This document shows, piece by piece, positions 6,732 to 14,302 of a DNA stretch of 27,424 nt. The first letter of the stretch is position 1. Each line of letters begins with the position of its first letter. The notes under the pieces were generated by a model. It was given only the letters and a program-made list of their open reading frames with translations, searched no databases and had not been told where the DNA came from. Source of the stretch: Lachnospiraceae bacterium UBA1712 (lineage in GTDB: Bacteria; Bacillota; Clostridia; Lachnospirales; Lachnospiraceae); contig DCJA01000037.1 in NCBI GenBank assembly GCA_002317175.1, positions 1-27,424 of the forward strand. The letters run 5' to 3'. Position numbers and translations under genes: made by a program.

Positions 6732-7433
6732 ATGCATAATATCAAAGAACTTCCAGCATGGGAGAGACTATTTAAGAAAATTGTATGGGAACAGCTTGGT
6801 AATCTAGAAGGAAAGAAAATTCTTGATTTTGGTAGTGGCGAAGGAATTACGTCGAATCATTTTGCTGAGAAAAATGATGTCACAGCCATAGAACCATCTG
6901 AGGAAATGCTTTCTACTGCATGGAAAGATTATAAGTACACTCAGATTATTGGAGATGTTAGCGCTTTGGACGTGTTTGATGACGAGACTTTTGATATTAT
7001 TATTTGTCATAATGTGCTGGAATACATTGATGATAAAGAGGCTGTGGTAAAAGCTCTAGCGCGAGTATTAAAGAAGGATGGTATTATGTCCATTGCAAAG
7101 CACAATAGAGCAGGAAGAGTAATGCAGATGGCAGTGCTGCTTGATGAGCTTGAAAAGGCGAATGCGCTTCTTGATGGAGAAAATTCAACGGCTTCTAAGT
7201 TTGGTGTAATCAGATATTATGAGGATGAAGATATAGTAAAGTGGGGACCAGAACTTACTGTTTCTGAAATTTTTGGAATCAGAACCTTTTGGGATTTACA
7301 ACAGAACCAGGAAAAACATGGTGATGAAGATTGGCAGAGAAAGATACAGCAATTGGAGATGAGAGTAGCACAAATTCCTGAATACAGGGATGTGGCTTTT
7401 TTTCATCATCTTATACTAAAGAAATGTACATAA
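6732..7433 (+). CDS. class I SAM-dependent methyltransferase
   Basis: Start ATG 6732 lies five bases after AGGAAG; a TTG at 6717 would precede that site. The 233-residue protein has a Rossmann-fold methyltransferase core. Motif I is ILDFGSGEG at 30-38, which binds S-adenosylmethionine; the acidic end of strand 2 is AIEPSEEM, and motif IV is FDIIICHNVLEYI. The layout is that of Methyltransf_11/25 enzymes acting on small molecules or tRNA. The C-terminal part (about 140-233) shows no recognisable substrate domain, so the substrate is unknown. It is cytosolic, with no signal peptide. It lies at the right edge of the island-like region, next to a broken kinase gene. Confidence 0.82.
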   Translation: MHNIKELPAWERLFKKIVWEQLGNLEGKKILDFGSGEGITSNHFAEKNDVTAIEPSEEMLSTAWKDYKYTQIIGDVSALDVFDDETFDIIICHNVLEYIDDKEAVVKALARVLKKDGIMSIAKHNRAGRVMQMAVLLDELEKANALLDGENSTASKFGVIRYYEDEDIVKWGPELTVSEIFGIRTFWDLQQNQEKHGDEDWQRKIQQLEMRVAQIPEYRDVAFFHHLILKKCT

Positions 7434-7463
7434 TAAGGTGGTTGGCAAAAAAGGGAAAGTAAT

Positions 7464-7694
7464 ATGAAGTTTGATAATGTATATTTCTTCAATGGAACGG
7501 CATATGCCGGTAAATCTACAATGGTAAAGAATCCCGATGCGGCAATCACTAATTTTAGGGCATGTTTAGAGAAAGTTAATTCTCAAGAAAATTATGATAA
7601 GTTTATACACTCTGGTTTTCAGGTATTATTGAAAAATGAAAGAAGAAGCATTGAGGAAACCATGCAGATGGTAGAGTCATATTTGAAATTATAA
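7464..7694 (+). pseudogene. P-loop kinase-like gene with internal in-frame deletion
   Basis: The 76-residue frame begins like an ATP-binding kinase or AAA-type protein: VYFFNGTAYAGKSTMVK contains a Walker A motif (GxxxxGKST, about residues 11-19). It then jumps to what looks like the C-terminal part of the same kind of protein (KNPDAAITNFRACLEKVNS, then SIEETMQMVESYLKL). The central 130-150 residues expected in such proteins, including Walker B and the lid, are missing while the frame is kept. The parent would be a shikimate- or nucleotide-kinase-like protein of about 200-230 residues. This short form cannot be a working kinase. The upstream ribosome binding site is weak. Confidence 0.6.
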
Positions 7695-7903
7695 AAATGA
7701 TTGACAATTTTAAACTATGGGAGTAGAGGTTGCTACATATTTGTAGAAATAATAACATTTTGGGAATGGTAAGAAAAGGTATATGAGTATGCCAGGAATA
7801 TAGATTCTTAATGAGATGAATGGAAGCGCCATGATATGAATCGAAAGTATACAACGGAAACCATAGAATGCAACAATTTTTAACATAAATACTAATGAGA
7901 TGT

Positions 7904-7940
7904 TAGCTTCACTTGCTAGACGGGTGGAGCTATCTTTTTT
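7904..7940 (+). terminator. intrinsic terminator
   Basis: TAGCTTCAC (7904-7912) pairs with GTGGAGCTA (7924-7932) with one wobble, followed by TCTTTTTT. It closes the island side before the acyltransferase gene. The rest of 7695-7903 shows no gene. Confidence 0.7.
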
Positions 7941-7985
7941 ATAATTATAATAAATGTTAACATTAGTTGCAAAGGTGGTATAATT

Positions 7986-9068
7986 ATGAGAAAGACATAC
8001 ATTGATAACATTCGTTGGATTACTGTTACACTGGTAGTAATATATCATGTAATCTATATGTTTAATGGTGTAACTGAATATGGTGTAATAGGACCATTTA
8101 GTGATAAGCAGCCACAGGATGTGTATCAGTATATAGTGTATCCGTGGTTTATGCTGTTGCTGTTTGTGGTATCCGGAATGTCAGCGAGATTTGAACTTCA
8201 AAAGCAGACTGATAAGGAATTTAGAAAAGCCAGAACCAGAAAGCTTCTGGTGCCATCCACAATAGGCTTACTGGTAATTGGTTGGGCCATGGGATATTAC
8301 AATATGCTGATTGGTGGAGCTTTTACCGCCGATAATATGGCAGCAGTCCCAAGACTGATATATTACCTGATTTTATGTGTAAGCGGAACAGGACCTTTAT
8401 GGTATATACAGTTGTTATGGCTTTACTGTATAGTTCTGACCTGGATTAGAAAGCTGGAACAGGACAGATTATATAAGCTATGTTCTAAGGCAAATACGCC
8501 TATAGTATTAGCACTTACTGTTCTTATATATGCTTCAGCCCAGATACTTAACACTCCGATAGTAGTGGTATACAGATTTGGAATCTATGGTGCTGGTTTC
8601 TTTATAGGATATTTTGTTTTCTCTCACGATGAAGTGATGGAAAAGCTGGGAAAAAACTGGATATTGTTTACTGTGCTGGCTATTATATCAGGAATAGCAT
8701 TTGTGATAAGCTACTGGGGACAGTCTTATGCAGATCATGTTGTGTTGGATACACTATTCTGCAATATTTATGCATGGCTTGGAACAGTAGCTGTTCTTGC
8801 CTTTATGTACAGATGGGGCAATTTTGAAAATGCATTTTCAAAGTGGATGTGTAAAAAGTCCTGGGGCTTATACATTTTTCATTATTTCCCATTGGCTGTT
8901 GTGGCCTGGTATCTCAAGCAGTTTGCGCCGAATATGGCTCCAGTGTTTGTGTATATTCTTGTTGCTATAGCTGCTTTTGCTGGAGCATTTGCACTATATG
9001 AAATATTCAGTCGTATTCCTGTTGTAAGATGGTGTGTACTTGGTATAAAGAAGGAAGTGAAATCATGA
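7986..9068 (+). CDS. membrane acyltransferase (acyltransferase-3 family)
   Basis: The 360-residue integral membrane protein has about ten hydrophobic segments. The family signature lies at the start: YIDNIRWITVTLVVIYHV carries the conserved Arg and the His thought to be catalytic. LLLFVVSGMSARF follows at about residue 60, and FHYFPLAVVAWYL near the end. Such proteins transfer acetyl or succinyl groups onto cell-surface sugars, peptidoglycan or exported small molecules; the acceptor cannot be read from the sequence. The start uses AAAGGTGG eight bases upstream. The same bases hold a TATAAT that touches the ATG, which I treat as chance. The stop overlaps the start of the HTH/AbrB regulator gene by four bases (ATGA), so the two are translationally coupled and the regulator probably controls this gene. 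Confidence 0.88.
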   Translation: MRKTYIDNIRWITVTLVVIYHVIYMFNGVTEYGVIGPFSDKQPQDVYQYIVYPWFMLLLFVVSGMSARFELQKQTDKEFRKARTRKLLVPSTIGLLVIGWAMGYYNMLIGGAFTADNMAAVPRLIYYLILCVSGTGPLWYIQLLWLYCIVLTWIRKLEQDRLYKLCSKANTPIVLALTVLIYASAQILNTPIVVVYRFGIYGAGFFIGYFVFSHDEVMEKLGKNWILFTVLAIISGIAFVISYWGQSYADHVVLDTLFCNIYAWLGTVAVLAFMYRWGNFENAFSKWMCKKSWGLYIFHYFPLAVVAWYLKQFAPNMAPVFVYILVAIAAFAGAFALYEIFSRIPVVRWCVLGIKKEVKS

Positions 9069-9499
9069 GTTTTGCTGACAACCTGATTGAGTTAAGAAAA
9101 TATCATAATTATTCTCAGGAGGAACTGGCGGAAATGATAGGTGTATCCCGCCAGACCCTGTCTAAGTATGAGACAGGAGAATCTCTTCCAGATATAGAAA
9201 AATGTAAAATGCTTGCAGATATATTTGCAGTTTCTATGGATGATCTTATAGCATATGAAAAGAATGGAGAAGAGAGTCTGGGACTGGGGGTGCCTCCTAA
9301 AGGCAAGCATGTCTTTGGCATGGTAAAGGTAGGAGATAAGGGACAGATAGTAATACCGGCAAAGGCAAGGAAAATATTCAGTATAGAACCTGGAGACAAT
9401 CTGATAGTATTGGGAGATGAAGGGCAGGGCATAGCTCTTATCAAAGAAAAAGGACTTCTGGACCTGCTGGGACAGGCGTTAAATAATCATAAAAAATAA
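9065..9499 (+). CDS. HTH-AbrB two-domain transcription regulator
   Basis: The 144-residue protein starts at ATG 9065, after AAGGAAG, overlapping the acyltransferase stop by four bases. Residues about 4-62 form an XRE-type helix-turn-helix (YSQEELAEMIGVSRQTLSKYE). Residues 86-128 form a SpoVT/AbrB swapped-hairpin domain (GMVKVGDKGQIVIPAKARK). Both domains bind DNA, and AbrB domains also dimerise. Such regulators in Clostridia usually sit beside a small membrane-protein gene they control. The likely targets are its own operon and perhaps the upstream acyltransferase promoter; this is inference from position. Confidence 0.87.
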   Translation: MSFADNLIELRKYHNYSQEELAEMIGVSRQTLSKYETGESLPDIEKCKMLADIFAVSMDDLIAYEKNGEESLGLGVPPKGKHVFGMVKVGDKGQIVIPAKARKIFSIEPGDNLIVLGDEGQGIALIKEKGLLDLLGQALNNHKK

Positions 9500-9547
9500 G
9501 ATAAATTCTATGTATTTGAATATAAGCCATTCAGGAGTGAGAAAACT

Positions 9548-10720
9548 ATGAGTGAACTAAAGCAGTATATATCCATGATGCTTGATTCGGATAAGGAACT
9601 GGACAGAATCATTATCAGCAAACCAGCGTCAAAAAATGAACAGTTTAAAAAAGTGACAGTAGAGAAAAAGGGCAGGGTTTATCAGATTGCAAAATATACG
9701 GATAAGCAGGTCTTTCATGAAAATGTTCAACTTTCTGAACTTGCAGAAGGCTGCGAGAAGCTGATAAGAGACAAATACAGACAGGTGAACTGTTTCTATT
9801 CTGATGAAGAGCGTATTATTCTCATTTCCAAGAAGGGCAAATGCAATTATCAGGTCAAAAAGAGAGCAACTGAAGCGATTAAGGCCGCTTCCAATACAGA
9901 GCATAACAGGAAAAAGAATTATATACTTAGTGAAGGAATGATCATTGAACCCCTGGTGGATATGGGAGTATTTACCAAGGACGGTAAGGTGGTTAATTCC
10001 ATGTACGACAAGTATAAGCAGATAAACCGTTTTATTGAAATAATTGATGATGAGATATCCAAGCAAAACAGAGATAGTATCAATGTAATCGATTTTGGCT
10101 GCGGTAAGTCATATCTTACATTTGTGGTTTATTATTATCTTACTCAGGTCAGACAGATGAAGGTCAATATGATCGGGCTTGATCTGAAGGCAGATGTAAT
10201 TGATAAATGCAATCTGGCTGCAAAAAAATATGGCTATAACGGACTTAGATTCGAATTGGGTGATATCAACGGATATAAAGCTCCATTTGATGTAGATGCT
10301 GTAATAACTCTTCATGCCTGTGATACAGCAACGGATTATGCGTTATATAATGCTATTAGCTGGAATGCAAAGATGATTTTTTCTGTACCCTGCTGTCAGC
10401 ATGAACTAAACAGGCAGATGAATCCAGCTGAGCTTTCAATTATGTCACATTATGGAATAATAAAGGAAAGATTTGCAGCGTTGGCAACAGATGCTATACG
10501 TGGCAATCTACTGGAATACTGTGGCTATAAGACTCAGCTTCTGGAATTTATAGATTTTGATCATACTCCAAAGAATATACTGATAAGAGCAGTGAGAAGA
10601 CCTGTTACTCCAAAGAATAGCCGAAACAGTGCACTGGCTGAAGTGAAGGCATTGATGGAGGAATTTTCGTTTGAGCCAACTCTGTACAAATTGCTGGAGA
10701 TAGATGAAAAGCAGGACTAA
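9548..10720 (+). CDS. SAM-dependent methyltransferase, PF13679-like
   Basis: Start ATG 9548 follows AGGAG at about 9532. The 390-residue cytosolic protein has an N-terminal region (1-150) rich in Lys and Glu with no motif I can name. The methyltransferase core runs from about 175 to 350. DFGCGKSYLTF (182-192) is the SAM-binding motif, GLDLK ends strand 2, and ITLHACDTATDYAL and FSVPCCQHEL are the typical later motifs. The HACDTATD and PCCQHEL pair is characteristic of the Methyltransf_32 family, which also includes METTL25-type proteins. These are thought to act on RNA or ribosome-related substrates, but the bacterial target is not known to me. A terminator follows directly. Confidence 0.8.
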   Translation: MSELKQYISMMLDSDKELDRIIISKPASKNEQFKKVTVEKKGRVYQIAKYTDKQVFHENVQLSELAEGCEKLIRDKYRQVNCFYSDEERIILISKKGKCNYQVKKRATEAIKAASNTEHNRKKNYILSEGMIIEPLVDMGVFTKDGKVVNSMYDKYKQINRFIEIIDDEISKQNRDSINVIDFGCGKSYLTFVVYYYLTQVRQMKVNMIGLDLKADVIDKCNLAAKKYGYNGLRFELGDINGYKAPFDVDAVITLHACDTATDYALYNAISWNAKMIFSVPCCQHELNRQMNPAELSIMSHYGIIKERFAALATDAIRGNLLEYCGYKTQLLEFIDFDHTPKNILIRAVRRPVTPKNSRNSALAEVKALMEEFSFEPTLYKLLEIDEKQD

Positions 10721-10739
10721 ATATAATATTGTATTGTGG

Positions 10740-10777
10740 ATACACACTTTTGTAATACAGAGGTGTGTATTTTGTTG
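10740..10777 (+). terminator. intrinsic terminator
   Basis: ATACACAC (10740-10747) pairs with GTGTGTAT (10763-10770), 15-base loop, followed by TTTGTTG. It ends the methyltransferase transcript. Confidence 0.65.
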
Positions 10778-10816
10778 TATAGAGAGGTTTATTTTTAATA
10801 AAGAATAAGCAAATTT

Positions 10817-10827
10817 TGTGCTATAAT
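10817..10827 (+). promoter_or_regulatory. extended -10 promoter
   Basis: TGTGCTATAAT has a perfect -10 hexamer (10822-10827) with a TGn extension. No good -35 is seen at 17 bases. The same TGTGCTAT word precedes two more genes in this window (14259 and 17572). Confidence 0.6.
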
Positions 10828-10903
10828 AAACAACGCAATTCGATTAATATTAGCATGGTAGTAGGTAATTGACATATTTGCTCCTGCAAAACAGGTGAAA
10901 CTG

Positions 10904-12052
10904 ATGTTTGAAAATAACGATTATGCGGAAATTACAATAGAACAGATGGCAGATATTCATCCATCTCTTTATTGTTTATGTGATGTCAGGGATGAGGTAT
11001 CATTCAGATATGGAACAATAGCTAAAGCTGAGTCCATGACAGATATTGTACAAAAGGCAGAAAGTCAAAAACTTGATAAAAACAGAGCTTATATTCTTTT
11101 TTGTATGAAGGGAAGCCAAAGTCTGGATATGGCCTGGCAGTTAAGAAATCTGGGCTATGATGCCGTAAGCCTTAAGGGCGGTTATTCTCAGTGGCTCAAA
11201 TCCTCATATACTGATAACTATGGTGATAAGCAGGAAGAGGTGGAGAAGAGCATTAGAAAGAAATTCCATAAACAGCTTTTTTCGCGATTTGCCAGAGGTA
11301 TCAATGAGTATGATATGATTCACGAGGGAGACAGGATAGCTGTCTGTATCTCAGGTGGAAAGGATTCCATGCTGATGGCCAAGCTCTTTCAGGAACTTAA
11401 ACGACACAATAAGTTTCCATTTGAACTGGTATTTCTTGTTATGGATCCAGGCTACAGCGAAGTGAACAGGCTTGTTATAGAGAAAAATGCGAAAATGCTG
11501 GGAGTACCAATAACAGTATTTGAAAGCAATATTTTTGATGCGGTTTATGAAGTTGAGAAATCACCATGCTATCTTTGTGCAAGAATGAGAAGAGGTTATC
11601 TTTACAGCAAGGCCAAGGAACTGGGCTGTAATAAGATTGCCCTGGGACACCATTATGATGATGTTATTGAGACTATTCTCATGGGTATGCTTTATGGCGC
11701 GCAGGTTCAGACCATGATGCCCAAGCTTCATAGTACAAACTTTGAGGGTATGGAACTTATAAGGCCTATGTATCTTATAAGGGAAGATGATATTATGGCC
11801 TGGCGTGATTACAATGATCTGCATTTTATTCAGTGTGCCTGTCATTTTACAGATACATGCTCAAGCTGCAGAGAGGATGGAAGTTCAGCATCCAAGAGGA
11901 TGGAAACAAAGATGATTATTGCTAAGATGAAGGAATTCAACCCACATGTTGAAAGTAATATATTTAACAGTGTTACCAATGTTAATCTGAATACAGTTAT
12001 TCAGTACAAGGATAAGGCTGGAAATGTTCACAATTTCCTGGATGAATACTAA
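10904..12052 (+). CDS. rhodanese-TtcA-like PP-loop fusion, tRNA thiolation-type
   Basis: ATG 10904 is chosen because AGGTGA ends five bases before it; GTG 10895 lies inside that site. The protein is 382 residues. Residues about 5-110 form a rhodanese domain whose active-site cysteine is C67 in FCMKGSQS, ending with the usual GGYSQW. Residues 130-340 form a PP-loop ATPase with SGGKDS at 150-155, ALGHHYDDVIET, and the TtcA-type cysteine pair C222/C225 in CYLCARMRRG. A second cysteine set, C319/C322 (TCSSC) with C311/C313 nearby, would complete an Fe-S site. TtcA adds sulfur to cytidine 32 of tRNA. Here a persulfide carrier appears joined to the thiolase in one chain. The exact substrate could differ from C32. 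The next genes encode a beta-helix protein and a C-S lyase, a possible sulfur source. Confidence 0.85.
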   Translation: MFENNDYAEITIEQMADIHPSLYCLCDVRDEVSFRYGTIAKAESMTDIVQKAESQKLDKNRAYILFCMKGSQSLDMAWQLRNLGYDAVSLKGGYSQWLKSSYTDNYGDKQEEVEKSIRKKFHKQLFSRFARGINEYDMIHEGDRIAVCISGGKDSMLMAKLFQELKRHNKFPFELVFLVMDPGYSEVNRLVIEKNAKMLGVPITVFESNIFDAVYEVEKSPCYLCARMRRGYLYSKAKELGCNKIALGHHYDDVIETILMGMLYGAQVQTMMPKLHSTNFEGMELIRPMYLIREDDIMAWRDYNDLHFIQCACHFTDTCSSCREDGSSASKRMETKMIIAKMKEFNPHVESNIFNSVTNVNLNTVIQYKDKAGNVHNFLDEY

Positions 12053-12126
12053 AAGATTTATGCTGGTTATATGTTGAACACCAATTATGCATACGAAATA
12101 GAGTTGTTTATAAAATAGGAGACATG

Positions 12127-13002
12127 ATGAAAGAAGTAGAACAGCAGAGGTTAACTGGGGAGAGGGCATTATTTAACAGTAAGGATCTAAAGATTATAGA
12201 CTGTATATTTGAAGATGGTGAATCACCACTTAAAGAAAGTAGTAATCTTGAGATTGAGGGAAGCTTATTCAGATGGAAATATCCACTCTGGTACTGCAAT
12301 GATGTAAAAATCAAAAACAGTAACTGGTTTGAAATGGCCAGAGCCGGAGTCTGGTATAGTAACAACATAGAGGTGGACAATGCAGTAATTCAGGCACCAA
12401 AGAATTTCAGAAGATGTAATAATCTTTCCATGAAGGACGTTGTGTTCACAGATGCCAAAGAGACACTTTGGAGTTGTGATGGTGTAAAGTTTAATAATGT
12501 ATCTGCCAAGGGCGATTATTTTGCCATGAACTCAGATAATCTTGAGTTTGATGGCTTTACTCTTGATGGTAATTATTCCTTTGACGGTTGTAAGAATGTT
12601 GTAATAAAGAATGCCAGACTATTGTCCAAGGATGCATTCTGGAATAGTGAAAATGTGACAGTCTATGACTCGTTTATCTCAGGTGAATATCTGGGCTGGA
12701 ATGCCAAGAATCTTACACTTATTAATTGCACGATTGAGAGCCTTCAGGGCATGTGTTACATTTCTGGCCTGGTGATGAAAAACTGTAAGCTGATAAATAC
12801 AACCCTTGCGTTTGAATATTCAGAGGTTGAAGCTGATATCTGCTCAAAGATTGACAGTGTACTTAATCCCAAGTCGGGAATTATCAAAGCACAGGCAATT
12901 GATGAGCTTATTATTGAAAGGGACCAGGTTGACCCGGATAAAACAAAGATTATCTGTAATTCCATTGAGAAGACAAGTGATATAGTTGAGTGGCGTAAAT
13001 AG
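12127..13002 (+). CDS. DUF3737 family right-handed beta-helix protein
   Basis: ATG 12127 is preferred over ATG 12124 because AGGAG (12117-12121) lies five bases before it. The 291-residue protein consists of short repeats of about 18-22 residues of the type N-(L/V)-x-(I/F)-x-(N/D), for example NLEIEGSLF, DVKIKNSNW, NIEVDNAVI, NLSMKDVVF, GVKFNNVSA, NVVIKNARL and NLTLINCTI. This is the ladder pattern of a single-stranded right-handed beta-helix, and it fits DUF3737 in sequence style and length. No catalytic motif is evident and the biochemical role is unknown. There is no signal peptide. It sits ten bases before the PatB gene and probably shares its transcript. Confidence 0.78.
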   Translation: MKEVEQQRLTGERALFNSKDLKIIDCIFEDGESPLKESSNLEIEGSLFRWKYPLWYCNDVKIKNSNWFEMARAGVWYSNNIEVDNAVIQAPKNFRRCNNLSMKDVVFTDAKETLWSCDGVKFNNVSAKGDYFAMNSDNLEFDGFTLDGNYSFDGCKNVVIKNARLLSKDAFWNSENVTVYDSFISGEYLGWNAKNLTLINCTIESLQGMCYISGLVMKNCKLINTTLAFEYSEVEADICSKIDSVLNPKSGIIKAQAIDELIIERDQVDPDKTKIICNSIEKTSDIVEWRK

Positions 13003-13012
13003 GGTTAATAAT

Positions 13013-14212
13013 ATGACATACAATTTTGATGAACCGGTTAACAGACGAAATACAGCTTCCATGAAATGGAATGTAGAGGCCAATGAGCTGCCTATGTGGG
13101 TTGCTGATATGGATTTTAAAACTGCTCCAGAGGTAATAGCGGCCATAAAGAGCAGAGTTGAGCATGGTGTATTTGGCTACAGTGAGGTCCCTGACGAGTG
13201 GTATGATGCCTACATAAGCTGGTGGCAGAGAAGACATGGCTTCACAATGGAAAAGGAATGGCTGATGTTTTGTACAGGAGTAGTTCCTGCAATTTCAAGC
13301 TGTGTTCGTAAGCTCACAACTCCTAATGAGAATGTAGTTATTCAGACACCGGTTTATAATGTGTTTTTTAACAGCATTTTAAACAATGGATGCAGAGCTT
13401 TGGAAAGTCCACTTATTTATGATAATGGATGTTACAATATGGATTATGAGGATCTTGAAAATAAGCTTGCAGATCCACAGACCAGTCTGATGATACTGTG
13501 TAATCCCCAGAATCCTGGAGGAAGAATATGGACAGCTGAGGAGCTAAGCAGAGTTGGAGATATTTGTGCGAAATATGGTGTGACTGTAATAGCAGATGAG
13601 ATTCATTGTGATCTTACAGCACCAGGGGCAGACTATGTGCCATTTGCATCTGTTTCAGATACATGTAAGAGGATAAGCATCAATTGTATTGCGGCATCCA
13701 AAGCATTTAATCTGGCAGGAATGCAGTCTGCTGCAATATCTGTTGCGGATCCATTTTTAAGGCATAAGGTCTTCAGAGCCATTAACACAGATGAAGTCGC
13801 TGAACCCAACGCACTTGCTGTGGTATCCACTATTGCAGCGTTCAATGAGGGTGAGAGATGGCTGGATGAACTCAATGAGTATATAGAGTCTAACAAGAAA
13901 CTGCTGGAAGAATATATTAGTAACAATATACCAGCTATTAAGGTTATGAAAAGTGAAGCCACCTACCTGGTATGGATGGATATCAGTGGGCTTGAAGAGG
14001 CAGTGAAGGCTAAGGCTGATTATTCCGCTGACAGAAAGCTTAGTGAATATGTGGCTACAAGCATTAGAAACAGTACAGGTCTGTTTATAACTGATGGCAG
14101 TTATTATGGAAAGGCTGGAGAACAATTCTTGAGAATGAATATTGCCTGCCCAAAGTCGACGCTTGAGGAAGGTCTTAAAAGACTAAAAAGCGGAATTGAT
14201 AATCTTTTATAG
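13013..14212 (+). CDS. patB: PatB/MalY-type C-S lyase (PLP aminotransferase fold)
   Basis: The 399-residue fold-type I PLP enzyme begins TYNFDEPVNRRNTASMKW, the usual start of the MalY/PatB group. NPQNPGGRIW is the substrate-binding loop, VIADEIHCDL holds the Asp that contacts the pyridine nitrogen, and the Schiff-base lysine is K230 in AASKAFNLAG. PatB and MalY split cystathionine or S-alkyl-cysteines into a thiol, pyruvate and ammonia. ATG 13013 follows AGGG at 13001-13004; an earlier in-frame start at 12986 overlaps the upstream gene and gives an atypical N-terminus. It lies ten bases after the DUF3737 gene and is closed by a strong terminator. It may supply sulfur for the upstream rhodanese fusion, or methionine biosynthesis; this is inference. 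Confidence 0.9.
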   Translation: MTYNFDEPVNRRNTASMKWNVEANELPMWVADMDFKTAPEVIAAIKSRVEHGVFGYSEVPDEWYDAYISWWQRRHGFTMEKEWLMFCTGVVPAISSCVRKLTTPNENVVIQTPVYNVFFNSILNNGCRALESPLIYDNGCYNMDYEDLENKLADPQTSLMILCNPQNPGGRIWTAEELSRVGDICAKYGVTVIADEIHCDLTAPGADYVPFASVSDTCKRISINCIAASKAFNLAGMQSAAISVADPFLRHKVFRAINTDEVAEPNALAVVSTIAAFNEGERWLDELNEYIESNKKLLEEYISNNIPAIKVMKSEATYLVWMDISGLEEAVKAKADYSADRKLSEYVATSIRNSTGLFITDGSYYGKAGEQFLRMNIACPKSTLEEGLKRLKSGIDNLL

Positions 14213-14221
14213 AAGTTAATT

Positions 14222-14259
14222 AAAAGTAGTTAGAAAATATGGTTTTTCTAACTACTTTT
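14222..14259. terminator. strong intrinsic terminator, 16-bp perfect stem
   Basis: Bases 14222-14237 (AAAAGTAGTTAGAAAA) pair perfectly with 14244-14259 around the loop TATGGT. The A-run and T-run on both arms allow termination in both directions. Confidence 0.85.
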
Positions 14260-14269
14260 GTGCTATTAT
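14259..14269 (+). promoter_or_regulatory. extended -10 promoter
   Basis: TGTGCTATTAT ends 33 bases before the start of the c-di-GMP protein and abuts the terminator stem. The -10 hexamer is TATTAT with a TGn extension. Confidence 0.55.
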
Positions 14270-14302
14270 TAAATGGAATGGAGTTAAGGAGAACGAGAAT
14301 CT

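Noticed and set aside
7954..7985. TTAACA and TATAAT with 16-base spacing directly before the acyltransferase ATG
   Set aside because: The -10 would touch the start codon and the transcript would lack the ribosome binding site AAAGGTGG. The overlap is probably chance, though a leaderless form is not excluded.
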